Assembly: GCA_035499295.1 (NCBI GenBank)
Contig: DATJZG010000110.1
Location: 3,429 to 67,428, forward strand
DNA length: 64,000 nucleotides
Direction of reading: 5' to 3'
DNA from: DATJZG01 sp035499295
GTDB taxonomy: Bacteria > Myxococcota > Myxococcia > Myxococcales > Anaeromyxobacteraceae
Position numbers and translations under genes: made by a program. Positions 23,644 through 31,614 of the stretch are shown here, one piece after another. Every line of letters starts with the position of its first letter. The first letter of the stretch is position 1. Below the pieces are notes generated by a model. It worked only from the letters and a program-made list of their open reading frames with translations. It made no database searches and was not told the origin of the DNA.

Positions 23644-25143
23644 CTAGAAGCCCCAGAGGAGGAGCGCGAGGGCGCTGGCCCCCGGTTTCACGGTGTTGGC
23701 ACCGTTGAGCTTGAAGCCCAGGGCGCCCACCGAGGCGTCCAGGCCGATGCGCAGCGGGCCGAGGGGCGCGGTGACCATGCCCACGCCTCCCAGCCAGAGG
23801 ACCCCGGAGTCGAAGCTGCGGTGGTCGGGCAAGGTCTGGGTGGCGTAGCCGTACCCGATCTCCGGCCCTGCTTCGACCAGGATCGCTCCGCTGTTGATCG
23901 GGAAGAGCGCCGCGGCTCCTGCCGAGAGGTAGGAGAAGTCGTAGTGGAGCCCCATGTCGACCACCGACTTCCACGCGTAGTCGATGCGAAGGCGGAGGCC
24001 CACCGGGCCGAACTCCTTGCGCAACCCGAGGCGGACCACCGGGGCGACGCCGAAGTTGGGGAGGCCGATCCACTCCACGCCTCCGCCGACGTAGACGAGC
24101 CCAGGGCGCGGGCCACCCTTGGCGCGGGAGAGCTCGTAGAGCGTGGGCTGCAGGGGCGGCATGGTCTTCACCGATCCCGGCTCGAGCGTGATCTCACCGG
24201 ACGCCCTTCCCTCGGGGGCGCGGCGCTCCACGGTGTAGCGACCGGCGGGGAGGGCCAGGGTGATGGGCGAAGGGCCGGCGGCGAGCTCCGCCAGGAGCCC
24301 CTTCGGACCGCGGAGGTAGTAGACCGCGCCCACGTCGGGCGGCAGCACGAGCTTCGCCTCGGCCTTGCGCAGGTCGGCGAGCACCACGTCCCCGCGCCCG
24401 GACATGCGGAACTCGTAGGTGGGATGCTGCGGGCCCGTGCGCGTCGTCGCCGTCTCCGAGACGGTCTGCGCCGCTGTGTAGCGGAAGGCCTCGCCGAGAG
24501 TGACGAGGCCATCGCCGTCGGCGTCGGCTGCGCCCCGCAGCCCCACCTCCAGGTGGTGGGTGAAGAAGCTGCCACCGATGGCCGCCGACTCCTGCGCCGA
24601 CTCCCCCACCGCGGTGGAGGCGATGAAGGCGGTCCCCTTGACGCTGTCGTCGATGGGGAGCGCGAAGTTGAGGGCGGGTGCGGCGGTGGCCCCCTTCACC
24701 TGGGTGAGCAGCCCCGACTCGCAGGCGTCGACGATGGCCACCTTGGCGTCGGCGGAGGAGGCGGCGATGAGCTGGCGGAGCTCGTCGTAGCTCATCGTCT
24801 CGTTGCCCATCTCCAGCCCGCCGGGGCCGGCATGGCCGGAGTAGTAGAACACGAGGAGCGCCCTCTCCCCGGAGGCGCGCGAAAGGCGGATCTTCGCCTC
24901 GGTGGCCGCGAGCGCCTCTCGAACTTGGCGCGGGGTGCCTCCCCGGATCACCGTCACCCGGTCGTCGCTGAAGTCGCCGAGCTCTCGCAGGGTCTCGTGG
25001 AAGCGCTCGGCGTCCTTCTCCGCGAACCAGAGTTTGGGGCGGCCGGTGGCGCCGGAGTTGTTCCCGACGACTACGGCGAACCGCTCTGCTCCCGCGGCAA
25101 GGATCGGCGAGCAGAGTGCGACGGCGCAGAGCAGGGCTCTCAA
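23644..25143 (-). CDS. Caspase-family (C14) protease fused to a beta-barrel-like C-terminus
   Basis: 499 residues from TTG 25143, which overlaps the preceding stop (TTGA). A signal peptide (LRALLCAVALCSPILAAGA) is followed by a caspase-like domain: His104 in YYSGHAG and Cys141 in VDACESG form the catalytic dyad. A canonical EF-hand loop, DADGDGLVTLGE (residues 207-218), suggests calcium control. A short PEGA-like beta segment follows (about 270-315), then about 160 residues of alternating amphipathic strands ending in an aromatic C-terminus (LLLWGF), typical of outer-membrane barrels. It is the third gene of a sigma/anti-sigma operon. Export and barrel insertion are inferred. Confidence 0.82.
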   Translation of the reverse strand: MRALLCAVALCSPILAAGAERFAVVVGNNSGATGRPKLWFAEKDAERFHETLRELGDFSDDRVTVIRGGTPRQVREALAATEAKIRLSRASGERALLVFYYSGHAGPGGLEMGNETMSYDELRQLIAASSADAKVAIVDACESGLLTQVKGATAAPALNFALPIDDSVKGTAFIASTAVGESAQESAAIGGSFFTHHLEVGLRGAADADGDGLVTLGEAFRYTAAQTVSETATTRTGPQHPTYEFRMSGRGDVVLADLRKAEAKLVLPPDVGAVYYLRGPKGLLAELAAGPSPITLALPAGRYTVERRAPEGRASGEITLEPGSVKTMPPLQPTLYELSRAKGGPRPGLVYVGGGVEWIGLPNFGVAPVVRLGLRKEFGPVGLRLRIDYAWKSVVDMGLHYDFSYLSAGAAALFPINSGAILVEAGPEIGYGYATQTLPDHRSFDSGVLWLGGVGMVTAPLGPLRIGLDASVGALGFKLNGANTVKPGASALALLLWGF

Positions 25144-25868
25144 GGTTGCTTCTCGAGAAGCAAGCTTGCCTGAGCGGCGCCGCTTGGCAACCCCGGCAGC
25201 CCGCCGGCCCTTCGCACGGCCTCCTCGCCGCCCGCCGCGGCCGCCCGGCAGAGCCCTTCCAGGGCCTGGTAGGAGAGCGGCTGCGGCGAGCACACGGCGT
25301 AAATGCGTTCCGGCCCCCGGCGCCCGTCCAGCACGGCACCCCCTGGCAAGGCGCTCGGCCTGTCGACCCGCGCTCCCCCCTCGCCCGTCGCCGGGAAGAG
25401 CCTCGAGACCTGCCCGGCGGCGTCCACCGAGACGATCCAGAGGCGGCAGGGGAGGACGGGGTGCACCTGGAATCGCAGGGCCGCAGCCGCCGGCACGCTC
25501 TCGCGGTCTCCCACGGGCCTCGCGCCGTCGGGCCCCGCCATGTAGACGACGAGCCCGAGCCCGTCTCCCTTCACCCCGAGGTAGTCGGAGGGGGGAGAGG
25601 GCCAGAAAAAGAAGGCCAGGCCGGCGGCTGCGGCGAGGGGGACGAGCGCCGGTAGCCACCGCAGCGTGCCGCGCCGCCGGACCGCCCGGACCACGGCGTC
25701 CACCGTGGCCGGGTACACGAAGCGCCGGAACTCCTCGCCCTCGCCCGCCATCCGCTCCAGGCGCTCGCGGCAGCTCGGGCACCCGGCGAGGTGATTGGCG
25801 AGGCCCGAGGAGGCGGGGTCGAGCAGGTGGAACTCGAGCTTCAGGTCCGAGGGGCAGGCGCCGGTCAT
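25140..25868 (-). CDS. Anti-sigma-factor-like membrane protein with zinc finger and DUF4384-like domain
   Basis: 242 residues from ATG 25868, overlapping the sigma gene stop (ATGA). Residues 26-33 hold the ZAS zinc motif HxxxCxxC (His26, Cys30, Cys33) of anti-sigma factors. One membrane segment lies at about residues 69-90 (RWLPALVPLAAAAGLAFFFW), followed by a periplasmic domain with YLGVKGDGLGLVVYM, HPVLPCRLWIVSVDAAGQVSRLFP and GPERIYAVCS, a pattern shared with DUF4384 proteins. It should hold the upstream sigma factor at the membrane. The outer domain may sense the envelope state or the caspase encoded next. Confidence 0.82.
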   Translation of the reverse strand: MTGACPSDLKLEFHLLDPASSGLANHLAGCPSCRERLERMAGEGEEFRRFVYPATVDAVVRAVRRRGTLRWLPALVPLAAAAGLAFFFWPSPPSDYLGVKGDGLGLVVYMAGPDGARPVGDRESVPAAAALRFQVHPVLPCRLWIVSVDAAGQVSRLFPATGEGGARVDRPSALPGGAVLDGRRGPERIYAVCSPQPLSYQALEGLCRAAAAGGEEAVRRAGGLPGLPSGAAQASLLLEKQP

Positions 25869-26359
25869 GAGTCCGCCCTCGCCAGGTACTTGCGCGCGTT
25901 CTCCAGGAACCGGCCCAGCCGCCGCGAGACGGTGCGGCGCGAGATCCCGAGGACGCTCGCGACCTCCTCGTGCTCCATCCCGTCGACGAAGACCCCGACC
26001 GCCACGGCCTGGGTCGTCCGGTCGAAACGCGAGAGCACCTGCTGCGCCAGGCGCCGGTCGGGGAAGGTCGCGGAGGGGGCGGGGGAGTCGAGCTCCAGGT
26101 CGGGGGGGAGAGCCTCCTCCCCGTGGCGCGCCGCGTTGCGGCGCAGGTTGAGGCAATGGTTCGTCGCCACCCGGTAGATCCAGGGCAGGACCTGGTCGCG
26201 GTCCCCGAGCTTCCCCATGTCCCGCACCAGCCGCACGAACACCTCCTGGGTCGCGTCGCGCGCCATCTCCCGGTCGCGAAGCAAGCGCAAGCACCGCCGG
26301 TAGACGGCGGGCCCGTACTCCCGGTAGAGACGGGAGGCCTCCTCGCGATGGTTCACCAA
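25865..26359 (-). CDS. ECF sigma factor
   Basis: 164 residues. Sigma region 2 is visible at residues 6-75 (LYREYGPAVYRRCLRLLRD, DATQEVFVRLVRD, PWIYRVATNHCLNLRR) and region 4 at 100-160 (VDGMEHEEVASVLGISRRTVSRRLGRFLENARKYL). TTG 26359 is chosen because GGAGGAG lies ten bases upstream; GTG 26356 is the next codon. The gene is first in a three-gene overlapping operon with its likely anti-sigma factor and a caspase-family protein, which are therefore probably its main regulatory partners. Confidence 0.92.
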   Translation of the reverse strand: MVNHREEASRLYREYGPAVYRRCLRLLRDREMARDATQEVFVRLVRDMGKLGDRDQVLPWIYRVATNHCLNLRRNAARHGEEALPPDLELDSPAPSATFPDRRLAQQVLSRFDRTTQAVAVGVFVDGMEHEEVASVLGISRRTVSRRLGRFLENARKYLARADS

Positions 26360-26438
26360 CTGCCGCTCTCCTCCGTTCAGACACCCAGCGGGGGCCCCGA
26401 GGGCCAGCGCCCGCCTCCGCTCGGGAAGCGCCGGCGCC

Positions 26439-26804
26439 TCATTGCACCGTGATCATCCCCTTCATGCCCACGGTGCAATGCACATTGCAGTAATAAGGGT
26501 AGGTCCCGCCGGCCATGAAGGTGTGGGAATAGGTGCTGCCGGAGGCGTTCGAGAACTGCCCGTCCGGCTCGCCGCAGTTGGCCCCCGAGACGAGCGGGTG
26601 CGTCCCGAAGTCGCCCTCCCAGGTGACCGTGTCCCCGACCTTGACGGTCAGGGAGGCGGGGCTGTAGGCGAAGCCCACCGCGCCGCCGAACTGGATCACG
26701 TTGGGTCCGCCGTCGCTCCCCCCGCCGCCCGCGGGTGCGTTGCTGGAGCCGCAGGCGGCGAGGAGGACGAGGGCTGCGGCGAAGGGTCCCGTGTGTCTGA
26801 CCAT
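26439..26804 (-). CDS. Plastocyanin-like copper lipoprotein
   Basis: 121 residues. The signal ends in a lipobox LLAAC (Cys18), followed by a Gly-rich linker and a cupredoxin domain. The type-1 copper ligands are all present: His69 in THPLV, Cys106 and His109 in YYCNVHC, and Met114 in VGMKGM. The GTHP...C..H....M arrangement is that of small plastocyanin/azurin-like electron carriers. The gene lies just upstream of the sigma factor gene in the same direction (79-base gap), so read-through is possible. Candidate partners in electron transfer are the cytochrome complexes elsewhere in the genome. Confidence 0.9.
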   Translation of the reverse strand: MVRHTGPFAAALVLLAACGSSNAPAGGGGSDGGPNVIQFGGAVGFAYSPASLTVKVGDTVTWEGDFGTHPLVSGANCGEPDGQFSNASGSTYSHTFMAGGTYPYYCNVHCTVGMKGMITVQ

Positions 26805-26968
26805 GGCGTTGTATCCTCTGTGCTCCCCGCATAGATAGACACGGGCAGCCGGGGCCGCGTGCCAGAAAGGTGCCTCGAGTTGCTCGCTGTCCCGTGGAGG
26901 CCCTCCCCGGTGTAGACCCGACTGAGCACGTCCGGCGAGGCTCGAGGTTCTGGCTTGGCGGGCAAGGC

Positions 26969-28480
26969 ATGGAGCACCTGACCCCCACTCGACGGCGCGC
27001 CCTCGGCGCCGGCCTCGGCGTCCTCCTCCTGGCCGCATCCGGGTGCGGCAACACGCTCCTAGACCACGACGCCGACCCCTCTCTCCTGAAGCTCAACTGC
27101 GCGCCCGGGCTCACCGCCTGCGCCGGGCTGTGCCAGTCCTGCTCGGCCCCGGCGAACGCCGTGCCCGCGTGCGTGGCCGGCGCCTGTGGGTTCGAGTGCG
27201 ACTCGGGCTACAACCGCTGCTCGGCCGACGCCTGCATCGCGGAGAGTGCCACGAGCTGCGGGGCGGCCTGCGCGAACTGCAGCGCCGCCGTACTTCCTCC
27301 TGACGCGAGCGCCATCTGCTCCTCGGCGCACGTCTGCGACTTCGTCTGCAGCCCGGGATTCCTCCGCAGCGGGAGCTCGTGCGCGCGGGCGATCGCGGTC
27401 TCGGCCGGGTTCGTCCACACCTGCGCGCTCACCGCGGACGGGTCCGTCAAGTGCTGGGGGGCGAACGACGCCGGTCAGCTCGGGAACGGCACGGCGTCGG
27501 ACAGCCTCGCGCCCGTGGACGTGACCCTCCCGGGAAGGGCGACGATCCTGGCGGCCGGGTACGAGCACACCTGCGCGGTGGTCGGCGGGGTCGTCTATTG
27601 CTGGGGGGACAACACCTTCGGGGAGATCGGCGACGGGACCACCACCACCCGCCTGAGCCCGGTGCCGGTGACCGGCCTCCCCCCGACGGTGGCGCTCGGG
27701 GCGGGCGGGGGCATCCTGGCCCACACTTCCTTCGGACACACCTGCGCCGTCGACGGCCAGGGAGCGGTGAAGTGCTGGGGAGCCAACGGCTCCGGACAAC
27801 TCGGCGACGGGAGCACCACCGTGCGAACGAGCCCCGTCCCGGTGACCATCCTCCCGAGCGGCACGAGCGTCGGCCAGGTGGCCTGCGGCGAGCGGCACAC
27901 CTGCGTCGTCGCCGCCGGGGGGGCCGTCTACTGCTTCGGCGCCAACGACTCGGGACAGCTCGGGATCGGTACGGCGGCGGCGCAGATGGCGCCCGCGACG
28001 ACGACTCTGGCGTCGGGCGCTAGCGCGGTCTTTACCGGCCAGGCGCACAGCTGTGCCCTTGCCGGGGGGCTGCTCTGCTGGGGCAACAACAATAGCGGGC
28101 AGGTCGATCCGGGAGCCACCACCACGGGCAGCTTCCTCTCGCCGACGCCGCCGGGGCTCGGGCCCTTGGCTCCGACCGCGGTGGCCACCGGCCGCGCCCA
28201 CACCTGCGCGGTGGATGCGTCCGCGAGCCCGGCGGTGCCGAGGTGCTTCGGGCAGAACGACGCCGGGCAGCTGGGTGGGGTCGCCAACCCACCCGCCGGG
28301 CCCGTCGCCGTGCCCCTCCTCCCGCCGGCCACCGCCCAGGCGATGACGGCGGGCTCGGATCACACCTGCCTGCTCACCCGAGAGGGCGGCATCCAGTGCT
28401 GGGGGGCGAACGACCGGGGGCAGCTCGGGATCGCCTCTCCGAGCACGTCGTCGCCCCCTGCTTACGTCTCCGGGCGCTAG
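26969..28480 (+). CDS. Cys-rich lipoprotein with RCC1 (beta-propeller) repeats
   Basis: 503 residues from ATG 26969. The signal ends in a lipobox-like LAASGC. A Cys-rich segment (about residues 33-130, with CAPGLTACAGLC, CGFECDSGYNRC, CGAACANC) precedes an RCC1-type beta-propeller: at least seven repeats of 'AGxxHTCAV...VxCWGxNxxGQLGxG' spaced about 50 residues. In myxobacteria such proteins are numerous, surface-exposed and of unknown ligand. It is divergent from the cupredoxin gene. A 6-bp stem spans its stop codon (28472-28477 with 28487-28492). Confidence 0.88.
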   Translation: MEHLTPTRRRALGAGLGVLLLAASGCGNTLLDHDADPSLLKLNCAPGLTACAGLCQSCSAPANAVPACVAGACGFECDSGYNRCSADACIAESATSCGAACANCSAAVLPPDASAICSSAHVCDFVCSPGFLRSGSSCARAIAVSAGFVHTCALTADGSVKCWGANDAGQLGNGTASDSLAPVDVTLPGRATILAAGYEHTCAVVGGVVYCWGDNTFGEIGDGTTTTRLSPVPVTGLPPTVALGAGGGILAHTSFGHTCAVDGQGAVKCWGANGSGQLGDGSTTVRTSPVPVTILPSGTSVGQVACGERHTCVVAAGGAVYCFGANDSGQLGIGTAAAQMAPATTTLASGASAVFTGQAHSCALAGGLLCWGNNNSGQVDPGATTTGSFLSPTPPGLGPLAPTAVATGRAHTCAVDASASPAVPRCFGQNDAGQLGGVANPPAGPVAVPLLPPATAQAMTAGSDHTCLLTREGGIQCWGANDRGQLGIASPSTSSPPAYVSGR

Positions 28481-28692
28481 CTCCTCGCGCCCGCCCCAAC
28501 AGGTCCGTCTCGTCTCGGCCGTTCACGGGATGTTCACCGTTCGAAGGGCCGCGCGGAGGGAGCTCCGTCCGTGCGGCGGTGTTCCGCACGCACTCCCGTC
28601 CGCTCGACCCGAGGATCGTGGCGCGGGGCGCCTCCCGCCTGATACAAGCGAGGGCACTGCGGGCCCCGGTCTCGGCGGAGGAGGACCTGCCG

Positions 28693-29544
28693 TTGGCATC
28701 GCCCCCACAAGCCCTGCTCCTCGCCCTCGCTGCCTTCGGGGGCGCCTACCCGGGCCAGGACGAGGTGATCGGCGCCGTGCGAACTCATCAGGTCCGCGAG
28801 GGGGAGTCTCTCATCGAGATCGCCCGGGGCTACGACCTCGGCTTCAACGAGATCGCCGCCGCCAACCCGGGCTTGGACGCCTTCGTCCCGCCGGCGGGGG
28901 CGAAGGTGGTCGTGCCCACCGCCTGGATCGTTCCGCGGAGGTCGGCTCGCGGGACCCTCGTCATCAACCTCTCGGAGATGAGGCTCTACCTCTCCGTGGG
29001 ACCCGACCGCGAGGGCACCTACACGACGTTCACGCTCCCGGTGGGGATTGGGAGCGAAGGCGCCGCGACGCCGCCCGGCGAGTACCGGGTGGCGGAGAAG
29101 GAGGTCCGCCCGCGCTGGCACGTGCCGCGCTCGATCCGGGAGGAGAGGCCCGACCTGCCCGAGGTGGTGCCGCCGGGCCCGGACAACCCGCTCGGCAGCC
29201 ACGCCCTGCGGCTGTCGGCGCGCTCCACCATGATCCACGGGACGAACGAGCCCTTCGGCGTGGGGCGGAAGGTGAGCCACGGGTGCATCCGGCTCTACCC
29301 CGAGGACATCCCCTGGCTCTTCCGCCTGGTGGGGGTGGGCATGCCGGTCTCCGTGATCCGGGAGCCCGTCAAGGTGGGGCTCGACGGCGACCGGGTGTTC
29401 GTCGAGGCCCACGCGGAGGAGGGCGGCCGCCCGGAGCCCGACTACTCATCGGAAGCGCGGAGACTCCTCGCCGAGAGGGGCGTTCTCGGGCGGGTGAGCT
29501 CGACCTGGCCTTGCGGGCGCGCAGCGGGATCCCGATCGACGTGA
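28693..29544 (+). CDS. LysM and YkuD L,D-transpeptidase with an apparent C-terminal frameshift
   Basis: 283 residues from TTG 28693, chosen because GGAGGAGG lies eight bases upstream and a signal peptide follows (QALLLALAAFGGAYP). LysM spans about residues 33-77 and YkuD about 88-230, with His182 in MIHGTNEPFG and nucleophile Cys198 in SHGCIRL. It is a close paralogue of the enzyme at 11007-12077. The paralogy stops abruptly after GVLGR: the in-frame tail is unrelated, but the -1 frame continues with ELDLALRARSGIPIDVTE to a stop at 29550-29552, matching the paralogue's LDSAVKELRGVPVDVS. One base therefore seems missing near 29488-29494. The catalytic domain is intact. Confidence 0.85.
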   Translation: MASPPQALLLALAAFGGAYPGQDEVIGAVRTHQVREGESLIEIARGYDLGFNEIAAANPGLDAFVPPAGAKVVVPTAWIVPRRSARGTLVINLSEMRLYLSVGPDREGTYTTFTLPVGIGSEGAATPPGEYRVAEKEVRPRWHVPRSIREERPDLPEVVPPGPDNPLGSHALRLSARSTMIHGTNEPFGVGRKVSHGCIRLYPEDIPWLFRLVGVGMPVSVIREPVKVGLDGDRVFVEAHAEEGGRPEPDYSSEARRLLAERGVLGRVSSTWPCGRAAGSRST

Positions 29545-29558
29545 CCGAATAGCCGGGC

Positions 29559-29596
29559 GACCCCCGGAGCCGGGGGTCCCTCCGCGGGCTCCGCGG
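29559..29596. terminator. Hairpins between convergent L,D-transpeptidase and cstA genes
   Basis: A perfect 7-bp stem, GACCCCC (29559-29565) with GGGGGTC (29572-29578), is followed by a second stem CCGCGG-GCT-CCGCGG (29582-29596). Both lie in the short gap between two stop codons of convergent genes, fitting terminator roles. No T-run is present. Confidence 0.55.
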
Positions 29597-29649
29597 ACGC
29601 GAGAGGTGTCCCGGCGGGCGGACCGCGGCCGGCGGGAACGGCGACCTCG

Positions 29650-31461
29650 TCAGTCCTCGACCTCGCGGACCACCAGGTGCCCGTACTTGTCGCGCACCAG
29701 CTCGTGGATGCGGAGCATCTCGTACCACTTCCGGAACGCCTCCACGAACACGATCGCCATGAGCACCATCAGGACGACCGAGATGATGACGTTCAGGTAC
29801 ATGTGCTTCGGCAGGTAGTTGTCGACGATGTTCAGGTACCCGGCCGAGAAGACGACCGGGATCATGAAGAACGCCGGGGCCGCGGTCACCCAGGCGTAGC
29901 GCGCCTTGCCGAGGCGGATGATCATCGTCGTCCCGACGATGAGCCCGCAGGTGGCGAGCAGCTGGTTCGACATGCCGAACAGCGGCCAGATGGTCCGGAT
30001 GTCCCCGGTGTAGACGAGGTAGCCCCACGACCCGGTGAAGAGGAGGCTCGTCAGGATGATCCCCGGCATCCACTTCTTCTCGTCCAGCTTCGGCCAGGCC
30101 TTCCCAAGCATCTCCTGGAGCATGTAGCGGCCCACCCGCGTGCCGGTGTCCACGGCGGTGAGGATGAAGACCGCCTCGAACATGATGGCGAAGTGGTACC
30201 AGTAGCTCGTGAGCGTCTTCATGAAGGGGATGGACGAGAAGATGTACGCCATGCCCACCGCTAGCGACACGGCGCCGCCCGGCCGGCCCTGCAGTTGCTC
30301 GCCCACAGCGCTCGCGAGCGCGGGCAGGTGCACCGGCGTCATCCCGAGCTTGGCGTAGGTGGCGGCGGAGGCGTTGATGGCGAAGTAGTCGGCGGGGACG
30401 AGGACGGTGGCGGCGACGAGCGCCATGATGGCCACCACTCCCTCGATCAGCATGGCCCCGTAACCGACGAAGAGGATGTCCTTCTCGTTCCCGATCATCT
30501 TGGGCGTGGTGCCGGTGCCGATGACGGCGTGGAAGCCGGAGAGGGCACCGCAGGCGATGGTGATGAAGATGAACGGGTAGACCGAGCCGGGGATGATGGG
30601 GCCACCGCCATGCACCCACGGAGTGATGGCCGCCATCTGGAGCTGCGGGTGGACGGCGGCGATCCCGAGCACCAGCATGGCCACGGTACCGAGCTTCAGG
30701 TAGGTGGACAAATAGTCGCGAGGGCACAGCAGGAGCCACACCGGAAGGACCGACGCCACGAAGCCGTAGGCCGGGATGAGGAAGGCGATCTGGTTGCGGC
30801 TCAGGGTGAATACCTTCGACCAGGTCGGGCTCGCTTGCACGTAGGGACCGGCGATGAGCGCCAAGGCCAGGAGGGCCACGCCGATGATGCTCGCCCCCAC
30901 CACGTCGCCCTTGCGGATCTTGTAGAGATAGATGCCCATGAAGAGCGCGATGGGCATGGTGCACGCCACCGTGAACGTTCCCCAGGCGCTCTCGAAGAGA
31001 GCGTTCACGACGGCGATGGAGAGGCCAGCCAGGGTGAGGATGAGGATGAAGAGGATGGCGAACGAGGACACTACCCCGGCCGTCTTCCCGATCTCCTGCT
31101 CGGCGATGAGCGAAAGGCTCTTCCCCTTGTGCCGCACCGAGGCGAAAAGCACGATCATGTCGTGCACGGCTCCGGCCAGGACCGAGCCGAAGATGATCCA
31201 GAGCGCTCCGGGGAGATACCCGAACTGGGCGGCGAGCACCGGGCCGATGAGCGGCCCCGCCGCGGCGATGGCCGCGAAGTGGTGGCCGAAGAGGACGTAC
31301 TTGTTGGTCTTGTGGTAGTCGTGCCCGTCCGCGAGCGCGACCGCCGGGACGACGCGATTCGGGTCGAGCTCGAGGGCGCGCCTCGCGAACCAGAGCCCGT
31401 AGAAGCGGTAGCCGATGGCGAAGATGCCGAGGGCGGCGAGGACGAGGGTGAGGGCGTTCAT
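29650..31461 (-). CDS. cstA: CstA-family carbon-starvation / peptide-pyruvate transporter
   Basis: 603 residues from ATG 31461, with a GGAGG site ten bases upstream. A polytopic membrane protein with the CstA signatures: 'YHKTNKYVLFGHHFAAIAAAGPLIGPVLAAQFGYLPGALWI' near the N-terminus, GTGTTPKMIGNE and 'FGMSNQLLA' later. About 15 helices are expected. CstA takes up peptides or pyruvate in starved cells. It sits downstream of aceE-aceF on the same strand (153-base gap), which suits a pyruvate-related role by inference. The long-form C-terminus ends in a charged cytoplasmic tail. Confidence 0.92.
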   Translation of the reverse strand: MNALTLVLAALGIFAIGYRFYGLWFARRALELDPNRVVPAVALADGHDYHKTNKYVLFGHHFAAIAAAGPLIGPVLAAQFGYLPGALWIIFGSVLAGAVHDMIVLFASVRHKGKSLSLIAEQEIGKTAGVVSSFAILFILILTLAGLSIAVVNALFESAWGTFTVACTMPIALFMGIYLYKIRKGDVVGASIIGVALLALALIAGPYVQASPTWSKVFTLSRNQIAFLIPAYGFVASVLPVWLLLCPRDYLSTYLKLGTVAMLVLGIAAVHPQLQMAAITPWVHGGGPIIPGSVYPFIFITIACGALSGFHAVIGTGTTPKMIGNEKDILFVGYGAMLIEGVVAIMALVAATVLVPADYFAINASAATYAKLGMTPVHLPALASAVGEQLQGRPGGAVSLAVGMAYIFSSIPFMKTLTSYWYHFAIMFEAVFILTAVDTGTRVGRYMLQEMLGKAWPKLDEKKWMPGIILTSLLFTGSWGYLVYTGDIRTIWPLFGMSNQLLATCGLIVGTTMIIRLGKARYAWVTAAPAFFMIPVVFSAGYLNIVDNYLPKHMYLNVIISVVLMVLMAIVFVEAFRKWYEMLRIHELVRDKYGHLVVREVED

Positions 31462-31614
31462 CGGGATATCCTCCCGGACCGGTCCCTGGCGAAGCGCCAT
31501 GGACCCGACGTCGCCTCTCTGCCGGCCCTACCCGAACGATGGCACTCCACCCGGGGGCGGCCCTTGACCCTGAGCAAGAAGGGGTACCTTGTCCCCTTTT
31601 CAGGGGGGGCCGCG

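Noticed and set aside
31579..31598. AAGGGG-N8-CCCCTT between aceF and cstA as a second copy of the nuo operator
   Set aside because: The half-sites share the AAGGGG core but the spacing is 8 rather than 5 and the outer GTC/GAC bases are absent, so the similarity is weak.
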